NCBI GenBank assembly: GCA_963543695.1
Contig: CAUUCF010000004.1
Coordinates: forward strand, 1-64,000
Length of the DNA: 64,000 nucleotides
From: CAUUCF01 sp963543695
GTDB lineage: Bacteria > Pseudomonadota > Gammaproteobacteria > UBA9339
Reading direction: 5' to 3'
Under the pieces are notes generated by a model. It had not been told where the DNA came from. It saw only the letters and a program-made list of their open reading frames with translations, and did no database searches. Below, one piece after another: positions 53,853 to 63,456 of this stretch. Each line of letters opens with the position of its first letter. Position 1 is the first letter of the stretch. Position numbers and translations under genes: made by a program.

Positions 53853-54002
53853 ATTTTTTACGAAGATACTGATTTAAAAAGCACTATTTCGTTTAATAGA
53901 AAAACAAAAAACTTTAACCGTTACTGGTAACGTTATCGGCATGAACCGTAAAAGCAGTAATCAACAATTTAGGAACTATTACTAAAACAAGAACAAAAAA
54001 AA
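53853..54002 (+). pseudogene. Partial degenerate duplicate of htpG
   Basis: This stretch aligns with htpG bases about 60162-60312 (the ATPase region around DNGIGMNR) at roughly 80-85% identity by eye. Near-exact blocks include CACTATTTCGTTT, ACAAAAAACTTTAACCGTTA, ATCGGCATGAACCGT and TAATCAACAATTTAGGAACT. The copy has small insertions or deletions (for example one extra base after AACCGT) and stops, so it cannot be translated. It lies 6.3 kb from the intact gene on the same strand, which suggests a past duplication or rearrangement. Confidence 0.85.
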
Positions 54003-54017
54003 GAAAGCAATACGATT

Positions 54018-54049
54018 ATTCCAAACGCCTATAAGTAGACGTTTGGAAT
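54018..54049 (-). terminator. Hairpin after ackA, possible terminator
   Basis: ATTCCAAACG (54018-54027) and CGTTTGGAAT (54040-54049) are perfect ten-base complements, 13 bases past the ackA stop. No T run follows directly on the reverse strand, so termination is uncertain; it may stabilise the message end. Confidence 0.45.
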
Positions 54050-54062
54050 TTATAAATAGAAC

Positions 54063-55244
54063 TTATTTTTTCAATAGTGCGTAAGTATCTCTAGCAATCA
54101 TTAGCTCTTCGTTCGTAGGAATCACTAACGCAACCGGTTTACCCTCAGTAATGACACCGTTAGAATGTTTACCGTTTTCTTCGTTGTACTGGTCGATTAC
54201 TTTAAAACCTAAATAAGCTAATAACTTTAATACTTTGCCTCTAATAATCGGCGAATGTTCTCCGATTCCGCCGGTAAAAGCGATTGCATCTAATTTTTGT
54301 AAAGGGACGATATAAGAAGCAATATATTTCGCTAAACGATAGCAGAAAATTTCTAAAGTTAAGATTGCACGTTCATTATGTTTCAAATATTGATCTTCTA
54401 TTGTACGCATATCGGAATCTAAACCCGATACCCCTAAGATTCCACTCTGTTTATTTAAAATTTGCGTTACTTCTTCTAAAGAACAATTTAATTTACTAGC
54501 TAAATAACCGTGTAAACTTGGATCGACATCCCCCGACCTTGTCCCCATCATTAAACCTTCTAACGGAGTAATTCCCATGGAAGTATCTACACATTGACCG
54601 TTTAATATGGCACTAACGCTACAACCGTTCCCTAAATGAGCCACGATAATTGCGTTATCTTTTTCCGGCAAATTCAGCTGTTTAATCACTTGTTCAGTAA
54701 TAAAACGATGACTTGTCCCGTGAAAGCCATAACGACGAATTGCGTATTTTTCGTAAAATTGATACGGAATCGGGTATAAATAAGCATATTTAGGCATTGT
54801 CTGATGAAACGCGGTATCAAAAACGGCCACTTGAGGTAAATTAAAAGCTTTTTGAACCCCTTCAATACCTGCAATATTCGCTGGATTATGTAAAGGACCC
54901 AACGGAACACAATCTTTAATAGCTTGGATCACTTCCTGATCTACCACTACCGAATGCGTAAATTTTTCTCCTCCGTGTAAAACCCGATGACCAACTGCTA
55001 AAATACGTTCCGCTAGCGTAGTTTCTTCCCTAATAATTTGAATAATCAACTGGATAGCCGTTTCATGGTTAATTTTACCCAATATTTTTTCTTTTTTTCC
55101 GTTATTGTAATATTTGATAGCCGCTTCTCCACCTAAACGTTCCACTAATCCAGAAAACAAATTTTCTTCGGTTTGAGGATTTAAAATGGCAAATTTAATC
55201 GATGAACTGCCACAATTTAAAACTAAAATTAAATCTTGTTCCAT
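54063..55244 (-). CDS. ackA: Acetate kinase
   Basis: AckA (393 residues) converts acetyl phosphate and ADP to acetate and ATP. LVLNCGSSSIKFAI, GHRVLHGGEKF, VFDTAFHQTMP, RRYGFHGTSHRF and IAFTGGIGEHSP are the ASKHA-fold signatures. It lies 12 bases after gyrB and ends beside a hairpin. Its partner pta is encoded at about 45-46 kb, so the usual ackA-pta pair has been separated. Confidence 0.96.
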   Translation of the reverse strand: MEQDLILVLNCGSSSIKFAILNPQTEENLFSGLVERLGGEAAIKYYNNGKKEKILGKINHETAIQLIIQIIREETTLAERILAVGHRVLHGGEKFTHSVVVDQEVIQAIKDCVPLGPLHNPANIAGIEGVQKAFNLPQVAVFDTAFHQTMPKYAYLYPIPYQFYEKYAIRRYGFHGTSHRFITEQVIKQLNLPEKDNAIIVAHLGNGCSVSAILNGQCVDTSMGITPLEGLMMGTRSGDVDPSLHGYLASKLNCSLEEVTQILNKQSGILGVSGLDSDMRTIEDQYLKHNERAILTLEIFCYRLAKYIASYIVPLQKLDAIAFTGGIGEHSPIIRGKVLKLLAYLGFKVIDQYNEENGKHSNGVITEGKPVALVIPTNEELMIARDTYALLKK

Positions 55245-55256
55245 AAATTTTACCTT

Positions 55257-57668
55257 CTAAGTATCTAAATTTTTCACTGCTTTTGCGTTACGTTCGATAA
55301 ACTCCCGTCTAGGATCTACCTGATCTCCCATTAAAACCGTAAAAACCTGATCAGCTAATAACGCATCTTCGATTTTAACTTGCAACATATTTCTCCGACT
55401 AGGATCCATCGTCGTTTCCCATAATTGATCTGGATTCATTTCCCCTAAACCTTTATAACGCTGAATATTTAATCCTTTTTTCACTTCTTCTAATAGCCAA
55501 GAATATAATTGTTCAAAGCTATCGACGTTAAACGTTTTGCCCCCTCGTACTACGGTATAATTTTTAAAAATTAAATTAGACAGTTTTTGGTTCATTTCGA
55601 CTATTTTTTGATACTCAAGTGTTCCAAAAAAATTAACGCCGAAATGAGTTTCATGCCAAGAACCGTTTTGATACAACCGAATTAACGGTTCATAATAACC
55701 AATTTTCAATTCGCTAGGCACTATATCGGTCGTTATTTTAACGTTTAATGATTTAAAATATTCTTCCAGCGCCGTCAACCAAATTTTCATCGCTGCTTGG
55801 TCACTTAATTGTTCTAAAGTTAAACAAGGTATTTTTAATAATCCCATTAAAACGTCTTTAGAGTAAAAAATCGCTTGTTGGTTAATGACTTGCAATACCC
55901 CATTATATTTTTTAAAGAACGTTAACAATTGTTCTTGCGACAAAACTGGTTCTTGCTGTTCATTGACGAGTTTTACTCCGTCTAAAGCGATTTCAATTAA
56001 ATAATCATTTAACGCTCGTTCATCTTTCAAATAACGTTGCTCCGCGTTTTTTTTCACTTTAAATAAAGGAGGCTGAGCAATATATACGTAACCGTTTTTA
56101 ATTAATTCAGGCATTTGTCGGTAAAAAAAAGTTAACAGTAAAGTTCGAATATGAGCTCCATCTACGTCTGCATCCGTCATAATAACGATTCGATGATAAC
56201 GGATTTTGAGTGGATCATAATCTTCTTTACCGATACCACAACCTAAAGCAGTAATTAAAACTTTAATTTCATCAGAACTTAACATGCGGTCAAAACGTGC
56301 TTTTTCGACGTTTAAGATTTTCCCTCTTAAAGGTAAAATAGCTTGATATTTACGGTCTCTCGCTTGTTTTGCTGAACCACCGGCAGAATCACCTTCGACT
56401 AAAAATACTTCACATAAACTAGGATCTTTTTCCTGACAATCAGCTAATTTACCTGGCAAACCTGCGATGTCTAAAGCTGATTTACGTCGAGTCATCTCCC
56501 GGGCTTTTCTGGCTGCTTCTCTCGCCCGCGCTGCTTCAATCATTTTAGAAACAATCGCTTTTGCTTTTTGAGGTTGTTCTTGTAAATATTCCCCTAATTT
56601 AGCAGTTACTAAATTTTCCACGACGTTTTTTACTTCTGACGAAACTAATTTATCTTTCGTTTGCGAAGAAAATTTAGGATCAGGTAGTTTAACGGACAAC
56701 ACAGCGGTTAATCCTTCTCGCGCGTCGTCCCCAATCGTCTCTAATTTTTCTTTTTTTAATAAATTTTCAGATTCAATATACGCGTTTAACGTTCGGGTTA
56801 AAGCACTACGGAAACCAGATAAATGGGTTCCCCCGTCCCGTTGAGGAATATTATTCGTATAGCATAATACCGTTTCTTGGAAACCATCATTCCACTGTAA
56901 AGCTAATTCTACGCTAATTAATCCTTCCTCAGCGTAAAAATAAAACATAGGATCATTAATGACCGTTTTATTCGCATTTAAAAATGCAACAAACCCATGA
57001 ATACCGTTTTCGCATTGAAAACAATCACTTTTTCCTGTACGTTCGTCTAATAAAGTAATTTTGACTCCCGAATTTAAAAAAGCTAATTCTCTTAACCGTT
57101 TTACTAAAATTTCATAACGAAATTCTGTTTGAGAAAAAATTTCGGTACTTGGTTTAAAAGAAACTTCGGTCCCGGTTAAATTACTGTCTCCAATGATTTT
57201 TAAAGGAGCTTCAGGATCTCCGTTACGATACACTTGATAAAAAACATGTCCTCGTTGGTAAATTGTTAACCGTAATTCTTCGGATAAGGCATTAACCACT
57301 GAAACCCCTACTCCGTGTAATCCCCCCGAAATTTTATACGCGTTAGAATCAAATTTACCCCCTGCATGTAAAATAGTCATAATTACTTCGGCCGCTGATC
57401 TACCCTCTTCAGGATGGATGTCGGTTGGAATACCTCGACCGTTATCTCGTACCGTTACAAAACCATTTTGATGAACCGTAATTTCTATATGGTCACAATA
57501 CCCAGCTAGGGCTTCGTCGATCGAATTATCCAGCACTTCAAAAATCATATGGTGTAAACCCGTACCATCATCGGTATCACCAATATACATCCCTGGTCGT
57601 TTACGCACCGCGTCTAATCCCTTTAGAATCTTGATGTTGGAAGAATCGTAATTATTATTTTCTGTCAT
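55257..57668 (-). CDS. gyrB: DNA gyrase subunit B
   Basis: GyrB (803 residues), the ATPase subunit of DNA gyrase. GLDAVRKRPGMYIGDTDDGTGL, EVLDNSIDEALAGYCD, DNGRGIPTDIHPEEG and SGGLHGVGVSVVNALSEEL form the ATPase. EGDSAGGSAKQARDRK and MTDADVDGAHIRTLLL form the Toprim metal site. The roughly 165-residue insert typical of proteobacterial GyrB is present before RYKGLGEMNPDQLWETTMDP. The usual dnaA-dnaN-recF neighbours are absent, so this is probably not next to the origin. Confidence 0.97.
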   Translation of the reverse strand: MTENNNYDSSNIKILKGLDAVRKRPGMYIGDTDDGTGLHHMIFEVLDNSIDEALAGYCDHIEITVHQNGFVTVRDNGRGIPTDIHPEEGRSAAEVIMTILHAGGKFDSNAYKISGGLHGVGVSVVNALSEELRLTIYQRGHVFYQVYRNGDPEAPLKIIGDSNLTGTEVSFKPSTEIFSQTEFRYEILVKRLRELAFLNSGVKITLLDERTGKSDCFQCENGIHGFVAFLNANKTVINDPMFYFYAEEGLISVELALQWNDGFQETVLCYTNNIPQRDGGTHLSGFRSALTRTLNAYIESENLLKKEKLETIGDDAREGLTAVLSVKLPDPKFSSQTKDKLVSSEVKNVVENLVTAKLGEYLQEQPQKAKAIVSKMIEAARAREAARKAREMTRRKSALDIAGLPGKLADCQEKDPSLCEVFLVEGDSAGGSAKQARDRKYQAILPLRGKILNVEKARFDRMLSSDEIKVLITALGCGIGKEDYDPLKIRYHRIVIMTDADVDGAHIRTLLLTFFYRQMPELIKNGYVYIAQPPLFKVKKNAEQRYLKDERALNDYLIEIALDGVKLVNEQQEPVLSQEQLLTFFKKYNGVLQVINQQAIFYSKDVLMGLLKIPCLTLEQLSDQAAMKIWLTALEEYFKSLNVKITTDIVPSELKIGYYEPLIRLYQNGSWHETHFGVNFFGTLEYQKIVEMNQKLSNLIFKNYTVVRGGKTFNVDSFEQLYSWLLEEVKKGLNIQRYKGLGEMNPDQLWETTMDPSRRNMLQVKIEDALLADQVFTVLMGDQVDPRREFIERNAKAVKNLDT

Positions 57669-57744
57669 ACTTTATACCTACTGCTAAGCCGCTTATTATA
57701 TCACTTTTTTTTTATTTGAAAACTATTTATACCACAAAAATCAC

Positions 57745-58545
57745 TTACTGATAGCTATCTATTCTTTGTAACCACCCTTTTAACCAATTTTCGTACGCTA
57801 AATGAGGTTGTTTCAGTGTTCTTAAAACTAACGCTTGTTTCGCTGACCAAACGAAAGCAGCTAACGGTCGTTGATCAGGAGCTTGAGACATCTGACGCAA
57901 AACTTGTAATAAACCGGTGCCCTCATAATAATTAGCTAATCCTGTTCCTTTAAAATTCATAAAATCAATTAAAGCATAAAGGCCTTGAGGAGTATTCGCT
58001 AAAATTTTTAATTTATTAAAAATAAAAGCTCGTTCCTCTTTAGGAGTGACCTTTAACATCAACGGTACCGCTTCCGTAAACTGATCAATTAAAAATTCGG
58101 CTTGTAAAGCTACCGTCCTTTTTAAAAAAGTACGTAATTCTACCATTTTCACGCTATTAAATTCTCGATAAAAAGTAGCACGATTCTTCCACGGACAGCT
58201 TTCAGCGTTATTCATCAACCATTGGGGAATTGCTACCCCTTTTTGTCGCAAATAATTTAAAAGCTTAGGAAAGCTAGCATCTACTTTACCGTGAGGATAC
58301 CATAAAAAATGAGCTATTCCTAAAGAAGCAAAATTTTCTCCTTTGTTCCAACTAGTTAAGCCTTGATCCGTACCATCGCATTCGTTAAACCAAATTTTAA
58401 TTCCGATCGGTAGCGCTAAATTTCTTTTTTGCTGTATCGTATTAATGAACCGTTGGATCACATCGTTGCTAACAACGTAATTTTCTGTACCGTAACAAGG
58501 AACAATGCTCCAAAATAAAATTAATAAAAATATTTTTTTTAACAT
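57745..58545 (-). CDS. Secreted lysozyme-like glycan hydrolase, predicted
   Basis: A 266-residue protein with a signal peptide (IFLLILFWSIVPCYG, cleavage near residue 19). The block IGIKIWFNE55-CDGTDQGLTSWN followed by GENFASLGIAHFLWYP resembles the lysozyme superfamily pattern of a catalytic Glu followed by a T-x-G-I-G-H-type strand. I expect a periplasmic or exported enzyme acting on peptidoglycan or a related glycan. I cannot assign a named family with certainty; a chitosanase-type relative is another option. It stands alone between gyrB and the divergent flavodiiron gene. Confidence 0.6.
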   Translation of the reverse strand: MLKKIFLLILFWSIVPCYGTENYVVSNDVIQRFINTIQQKRNLALPIGIKIWFNECDGTDQGLTSWNKGENFASLGIAHFLWYPHGKVDASFPKLLNYLRQKGVAIPQWLMNNAESCPWKNRATFYREFNSVKMVELRTFLKRTVALQAEFLIDQFTEAVPLMLKVTPKEERAFIFNKLKILANTPQGLYALIDFMNFKGTGLANYYEGTGLLQVLRQMSQAPDQRPLAAFVWSAKQALVLRTLKQPHLAYENWLKGWLQRIDSYQ

Positions 58546-58598
58546 AACGCTTTCTATTTACCTTTTTATAACATATCCTCCGGTAAATAAAAATATTC

Positions 58599-58626
58599 TT
58601 GAAAAAAAATAAATTTGTTTTATGCT
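58599..58626 (+). promoter_or_regulatory. Promoter for the flavodiiron operon
   Basis: TTGAAA (58599-58604), 16 bases, TATGCT (58621-58626), directly before ATG 58641. The TTG of the -35 is in frame with the gene and mimics an earlier start. The resulting leader would be very short. Confidence 0.45.
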
Positions 58627-58640
58627 TGTTTTCTAGAACG

Positions 58641-59837
58641 ATGAAAATAGTTATGTATAAACAATTAAGCGACTTTCTGAGTTGGATCGGGATTAAGGAT
58701 TTTCAAGGTCAGTATTTCGAAAATTGGTATCCTACTTCTGGAATGCATTACCACTCTTATTTGCTCAAAGATCAAAAAACAGCTTTATTAGATACGGTAG
58801 ATGCTAAATTTTTAGGTGATTATCTCGACGCTCTAGAGCGAAATTTAGCCGGTAGAAAATTAGATTACTTAATAATTAGTCATATGGAACCCGATCACGC
58901 TGGATGTATCGAGGCCCTTTTTAAAAAATACCCTGAACTTAAATTAGTAGGTAATCATAAAACCCGTACTTTAATAGAACAATTTTTCCATTTAGACGTT
59001 AATGATCGTTACGTTAACGTTAACGATCGAGATCATTTAAATTTAGGTGTAAACCACCTTGTTTTTTATTTTGCTCCGATGGTACATTGGCCGGAAGTCA
59101 TGCTTACTTACTGTCCGGAACAGCAGATCCTTTTTTCTGCCGATGCTTTTGGTAGTTTTGGTGCTTATACTGAACTGTATCTAGACGAAGTCAGTAATTT
59201 TGATGATTATCTTGCTAACATGCGTCGTTATTACGCTAACATCGTTGGTAAATACGGTAGTTTCGTACAAAAATTACTTAAAAATTTAGCCCCTCTCCCT
59301 ATTCGATTTGTGTACCCTTTACACGGTTTATTCATACGGGCTAATTTACCTCAAATAATCGATTACTACCAAAAATGGAGTCAATATTTACCCGAAGAAA
59401 TCGGAACTTTAATCTTATATGGAAGTATTTACGGTAATACTGAAAAAGCCGTTAAACAATTAGCTTTGCATTTAGAAGGACGCAAAAAAATAGTTAATTT
59501 AACGCAACTTCATCCTTCTTACCCGTTAGCGGAAGCGTTTCGTTATTCTCATTTAGTTTTAGCAGCACCTACGTATAACAATGGTTTATTTGATGTTATG
59601 GAAAATTTATTAGCTACCTTTGTTCAACACGGCTTACAAAAGCGCACGTTCGCTTTAATTGAAAACGGTTCTTGGGCGCCGAGAGCAAATTTATTAATGC
59701 AACAATGGTTAGCCAAATTAGAACAAATCACTGTGCTTCCTCATCCCATTTCGATTCGTTCGAGTTTAAGCTCTGATAATTTATTATCGTTAAAACAGTT
59801 AGCCGCAGAAATTCAAAAATCAATGGAGGTTATATGA
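58641..59837 (+). CDS. Flavodiiron protein (NO/O2 reductase)
   Basis: A cytoplasmic flavodiiron protein of about 398 residues. The N-terminal MBL-fold domain keeps the full diiron ligand set: H81-x-E83-x-D85-H86, H149, D168 and H228. The C-terminal flavodoxin domain starts near residue 252 (LILYGSIYGNTEKAVKQLA) and binds FMN. Such proteins reduce NO to N2O or O2 to water, taking electrons from rubredoxin. The next gene, overlapping by four bases, encodes one. The start at 58641 matches the family; an in-frame TTG at 58599 lies in the promoter. Confidence 0.92.
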   Translation: MKIVMYKQLSDFLSWIGIKDFQGQYFENWYPTSGMHYHSYLLKDQKTALLDTVDAKFLGDYLDALERNLAGRKLDYLIISHMEPDHAGCIEALFKKYPELKLVGNHKTRTLIEQFFHLDVNDRYVNVNDRDHLNLGVNHLVFYFAPMVHWPEVMLTYCPEQQILFSADAFGSFGAYTELYLDEVSNFDDYLANMRRYYANIVGKYGSFVQKLLKNLAPLPIRFVYPLHGLFIRANLPQIIDYYQKWSQYLPEEIGTLILYGSIYGNTEKAVKQLALHLEGRKKIVNLTQLHPSYPLAEAFRYSHLVLAAPTYNNGLFDVMENLLATFVQHGLQKRTFALIENGSWAPRANLLMQQWLAKLEQITVLPHPISIRSSLSSDNLLSLKQLAAEIQKSMEVI

Positions 59838-59992
59838 AAAAATATATATGTGAAGTATGTGCATATGAATATGATGAAAACCTGGGGGATCCAACACAAA
59901 ATATCCCACCCGGTACTAAATTTGAAGATTTGCCAGATGATTGGGTTTGCCCGCTTTGTGGGGTGTCTAAAGCAGAATTTGTAGAAGGATAA
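59834..59992 (+). CDS. Rubredoxin
   Basis: A 52-residue rubredoxin. The four iron-ligand cysteines are in CEVC (residues 6 and 9) and CPLC (39 and 42), with the conserved DPTQNIPPGTKFEDLPDDWVCPLCG core. It overlaps the flavodiiron stop by four bases (ATGA) and is surely its electron donor. Codon choice (CTG, GGG, ATC, CCC, CCA) and G+C are visibly higher than in the flanking genes, so it may have been acquired separately. htpG begins eight bases later. Confidence 0.95.
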   Translation: MKKYICEVCAYEYDENLGDPTQNIPPGTKFEDLPDDWVCPLCGVSKAEFVEG

Positions 59993-60000
59993 ATGAGTAT

Positions 60001-61863
60001 ATGAGTAGTCAAACATTAGGCTTTCAAGCAGAAATTAAACAGTTATTATCTTTAGTAACTAATTCTTTATATAGCAATCGAGAAATTTTTTTACGTGAAT
60101 TAATCTCTAACGCTTCGGATGCTGCCGATAAATTGCGTTTTTTAGCGATTGAACATCCTGATTTTTTAAAAGAAGATACTGATCTAAAAATCACTATTTC
60201 GTTTGATAAAGAACAAAAAACTTTAACCGTTACCGACAACGGTATCGGCATGAACCGTGAAGAAGTAATCAACAATTTAGGAACTATTGCCAAATCAGGA
60301 ACAAAAGAATTTTTATCTTCGTTACCTAAAAATCAAACGAACCAAACTACGTTAATTGGACAATTTGGCGTTGGTTTTTATTCTGCTTTCGTAGTAGCAG
60401 AAAAAGTAGAAGTATTTACTAAAAAAGTAGGAGAACCCGTAGGAGTACGTTGGGTATCAGAAGGAACGGGAGAATTTAGCGTTGAAGAAATCGAAAAAAA
60501 GGAACGAGGGACAACCATCGTCTTACATTTAAAAGAGGCAGATTTAGATTTATTAGATTATTGGCGTTTAAACCAAATGATCACTAAATATTCTGATCAT
60601 ATTATGTTCCCAATCATGATGACTCCTCCGGCTACTAAAGAGGAACCTCAGCCTAAACCTGAAATGATTAACAAAGCAACGGCTTTATGGTTACAACCCA
60701 AAAAAGAATTAACGGATGAAGCTTACCAAACTTTCTATCGACATATTAGTCATGATTACGAAGATGCTTTAACTTGGTCCCATAACCACGTAGAAGGTAA
60801 AATTGAGTATACCTCGTTAATTTATATCCCTAAAAAAGCTCCTTTAAATTTCTGGACCCAAGAACGTAAACACGGTTTAAAACTTTACGTCCAAAGGGTT
60901 TTTATTATGGATAATGCGGAGCAATTGTTACCTAATTATTTACGTTTTGTACAAGGTATTGTAGACACTAAAGATTTACCTTTAAACGTTTCTCGAGAAA
61001 TTTTGCAAAATAATCAAGTCATCGAACAAATACGAGCTGGAATCGTCAAACGTATTTTAGAAATGCTTGATAAGCTACCTGCTGAACAATTTAAAATTTT
61101 CTATGCTAACTTCGGTAACGCTTTAAAAGAAGGGATTGTAGAAGATATGCCTAATAAAGATCGTTTAGCTCGTTTATTGCGGTTTGCTTCTACTAAAAAT
61201 GAAAATAGCGAACCTACCGTTAGTTTCGACGAGTATTTAAAGCGTATGTTACCAGAACAAGATCAAATTTATTACATTACCGCCGAATCTTATGCGTTAG
61301 CTAAAAACAGTCCTTATTTAGAAGTTTTTAACCGTAATAAGATTGAAGTCTTGCTGTTAACCGACCGAATCGATGAATGGTGGTTAAATTATTTTACTGA
61401 ATACGAAGGTAAAACTTTACAATCGATTACTAAAGGGGAAATTGATCTTAGTAAACTCGTTAAAGAAGAAGCTCAACCGAAAATGGAAGAAACCGATGAA
61501 TTAAAAACTCTCATCGAAAAAATGAAAAACCTTTTAGGGGAAAAAGTTTCTGCTATTAACTTAAGTAAACGCTTAACTGATTCGCCAGTATGTTTAGTCA
61601 CTAATCAAAACGATTTAAGTTTTAGTATGCAAAAAATGATGCATTCGTTAGGACGCGATTTACCCAAAGCTAAACCTATTTTAGAAATCAATCCGGAACA
61701 TAACTTAATCAAAAAATTAATCACGTTGCAAAATAATGAAACTGTCTTAAAAGATTGGACCGAATTATTATTTGAGCAAGGTTCTTTAATCGCCGGTAAT
61801 GAAATAGAAGACGTTATTGGTTTTACTAAACGGCTGAATCGTTTACTGGAACATAACGGTTAA
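60001..61863 (+). CDS. htpG: Chaperone HtpG (Hsp90)
   Basis: Bacterial Hsp90 of 620 residues. The ATPase domain shows ELISNASDAADKLRFLA, TVTDNGIGMNREEVINNLGTIAKSGTKEFL and GQFGVGFYSAFVVAEKV. The middle domain (LPLNVSREILQNNQVI) and the C-terminal dimer domain follow. It comes eight bases after rubredoxin and ends at a strong hairpin. A broken copy of part of its ATPase region lies 6 kb upstream. Confidence 0.97.
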   Translation: MSSQTLGFQAEIKQLLSLVTNSLYSNREIFLRELISNASDAADKLRFLAIEHPDFLKEDTDLKITISFDKEQKTLTVTDNGIGMNREEVINNLGTIAKSGTKEFLSSLPKNQTNQTTLIGQFGVGFYSAFVVAEKVEVFTKKVGEPVGVRWVSEGTGEFSVEEIEKKERGTTIVLHLKEADLDLLDYWRLNQMITKYSDHIMFPIMMTPPATKEEPQPKPEMINKATALWLQPKKELTDEAYQTFYRHISHDYEDALTWSHNHVEGKIEYTSLIYIPKKAPLNFWTQERKHGLKLYVQRVFIMDNAEQLLPNYLRFVQGIVDTKDLPLNVSREILQNNQVIEQIRAGIVKRILEMLDKLPAEQFKIFYANFGNALKEGIVEDMPNKDRLARLLRFASTKNENSEPTVSFDEYLKRMLPEQDQIYYITAESYALAKNSPYLEVFNRNKIEVLLLTDRIDEWWLNYFTEYEGKTLQSITKGEIDLSKLVKEEAQPKMEETDELKTLIEKMKNLLGEKVSAINLSKRLTDSPVCLVTNQNDLSFSMQKMMHSLGRDLPKAKPILEINPEHNLIKKLITLQNNETVLKDWTELLFEQGSLIAGNEIEDVIGFTKRLNRLLEHNG

Positions 61864-61905
61864 ATTTAGATGGGAATCATTTCCCATCTAAATTCTTTCT
61901 CTTTA
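61863..61905 (+). terminator. Terminator after htpG
   Basis: Perfect 14-base arms, 61863-61876 and 61881-61894, around a TCAT loop (core GATGGGAA/TTCCCATC), then a T-rich stretch. The arm starts within the htpG stop codon. Confidence 0.8.
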
Positions 61906-62246
61906 TCAATCTTAGTGCTTTTTGCTTTTAGGTTATTCGGTTAAAATAAAACAGAATAGTGTTTGTACGTATTTTTATAATATAAAATTACGGTTTTAAA
62001 AACGATGAAATTAAAAAACTAAGTGCTTAATTTTATTTATAAAAAACTTTAATTCATTTAGTCATTAACCCTTTTGAATATTTATAATATTTCTTAAAAT
62101 TAAAAAATCTTATTTATCTTTTTTTAATCAAAATCCAACTGGGTTAACAAATTGCTTTGAAAAAGAACGGGGTAATCTTTTTATTAAAGAAATTCTATTT
62201 TATCAAGCTATTTTTGCCGTAAAGAAACCTTTATGTTTTTTTATTC
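61906..62246. other. Gene-free AT-rich stretch between htpG and the symporter
   Basis: About 340 bases without a supported gene. Short frames exist on both strands, but none has a start, ribosome site and recognisable motif. It may be decayed coding sequence. Confidence 0.5.
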
Positions 62247-63455
62247 CTACAAGGAATCGTCATATTTAGTTTGATCTAAAGTTCCTTCCAAATGATCAAC
62301 AACGACGGTAGCGGCACAATCTCCGGTAACGTTCACAACCGTTCTAAACATGTCTAAAAATCGGTCAATACCCAAAATTAACGGAATAATGGCCTCAGGT
62401 AAACCAACCGCATTTAAAACCATACCTAACATAATGACCGCTCCGCTAGGATACCCAGCTGCTCCAATTGAACCGATGGTTGAAGTTAACATTAAAATAA
62501 CGTATTGATAAAAAGTTAGCGTTATACCTAACATTTGCGCTAAAAAAAGAGTACACACGGTAATGTAGATAGCAGAGCCACTCATATTAATTGCCGCTCC
62601 TAACGGTAACACAAAGTTGGCGCTTTCCGAAGAAACTCCTAATTTATTATGTAATTCGTCAATCGCTAGCGCAATACTTGCTTTACTACTAGAACTAGCA
62701 AAGGCTAAAGATTGAACGTTTAAACTCTTTTTAAAAAACGGTAGTGGATTTAGGTGACAAATTAAAAGCATTAGCCCAAAAATTAAATATTGAATTGCAA
62801 AAGCAAACAAAATCGTTAAAGCTAATTTTCCTAAGCTAACGAAACTCGTAAAGCCGTAATGGGCTACTACCCAAGCCATCGTAGCAAAAACACCGTAAGG
62901 GGTAATTTTAACGATTAGCTCTACCATTTTAAAAACTACACTCGTAATTGAACTAATTAACTGCTTAACGGTTTTAGCTTTTTCACCGGTTAAAATAATA
63001 GAAATCCCTACAATAAAAGCAAAAAAAACCACTTGTAAAGTATTACCTTGCGCCATTGCCATTATCGGATTTTTAGGAAAAATCCCTACTAACAAATTTT
63101 TGATCGACATTACCGAAGGATGAGACCCTTGGGTTAAATCCAACATTAAATTTACCCCTATCCCGGGTTTTAAAAGGTTAACGATTAAAATGCCTAAACT
63201 TACGGCTAAAATAGTCATTCCCAGATAAATCCATGCCGCTTTTTTACCTAACCGACCTAATAAAGTAACATCACTTAAATTAGTAATACCGTACAAAATA
63301 GCACAAAAAACCGTAGGAATGACGATCATTTTAATTAAATTCATATAAATTTCTACCATCGGTTCTACGTAAGTTGGTAACCAAGGTAAATATTTTCCTC
63401 CTAATAATCCCAAAAACATCCCTATTAAAACTTTATGACATAAACTTAATTTCAT
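62247..63455 (-). CDS. Dicarboxylate/amino acid:cation symporter (DAACS)
   Basis: A 402-residue inner-membrane transporter of the GltP/GltPh/SstT family. The serine-rich hairpin AFASSSSKASIALA, LPLGAAINMSGSAIY, and the substrate segment GIDRFLDMFRTVVNVTGDCAATVVV are visible. The second motif has NMSG where GltPh has NMDG, so the cation site may differ. It probably imports glutamate, aspartate or C4-dicarboxylates from the host. It lies one base after the folP stop. Confidence 0.92.
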   Translation of the reverse strand: MKLSLCHKVLIGMFLGLLGGKYLPWLPTYVEPMVEIYMNLIKMIVIPTVFCAILYGITNLSDVTLLGRLGKKAAWIYLGMTILAVSLGILIVNLLKPGIGVNLMLDLTQGSHPSVMSIKNLLVGIFPKNPIMAMAQGNTLQVVFFAFIVGISIILTGEKAKTVKQLISSITSVVFKMVELIVKITPYGVFATMAWVVAHYGFTSFVSLGKLALTILFAFAIQYLIFGLMLLICHLNPLPFFKKSLNVQSLAFASSSSKASIALAIDELHNKLGVSSESANFVLPLGAAINMSGSAIYITVCTLFLAQMLGITLTFYQYVILMLTSTIGSIGAAGYPSGAVIMLGMVLNAVGLPEAIIPLILGIDRFLDMFRTVVNVTGDCAATVVVDHLEGTLDQTKYDDSL

Positions 63456-63456
63456 T

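Larger units (their letters stand above)
53664..54062. other. Gene-free decaying stretch between division cluster and ackA
   Basis: About 400 bases without an intact gene. Its right half (about 53850-54000) is a broken copy of the 5' part of htpG. The left half is AT-rich and may be older htpG-like decay, but the match is too weak to claim. An inverted repeat near ackA's end is listed separately. Confidence 0.6.

Noticed and set aside
61906..62246. Short frames in the gap after htpG
   Set aside because: No start with a ribosome site and no recognisable motif; left as gene-free.
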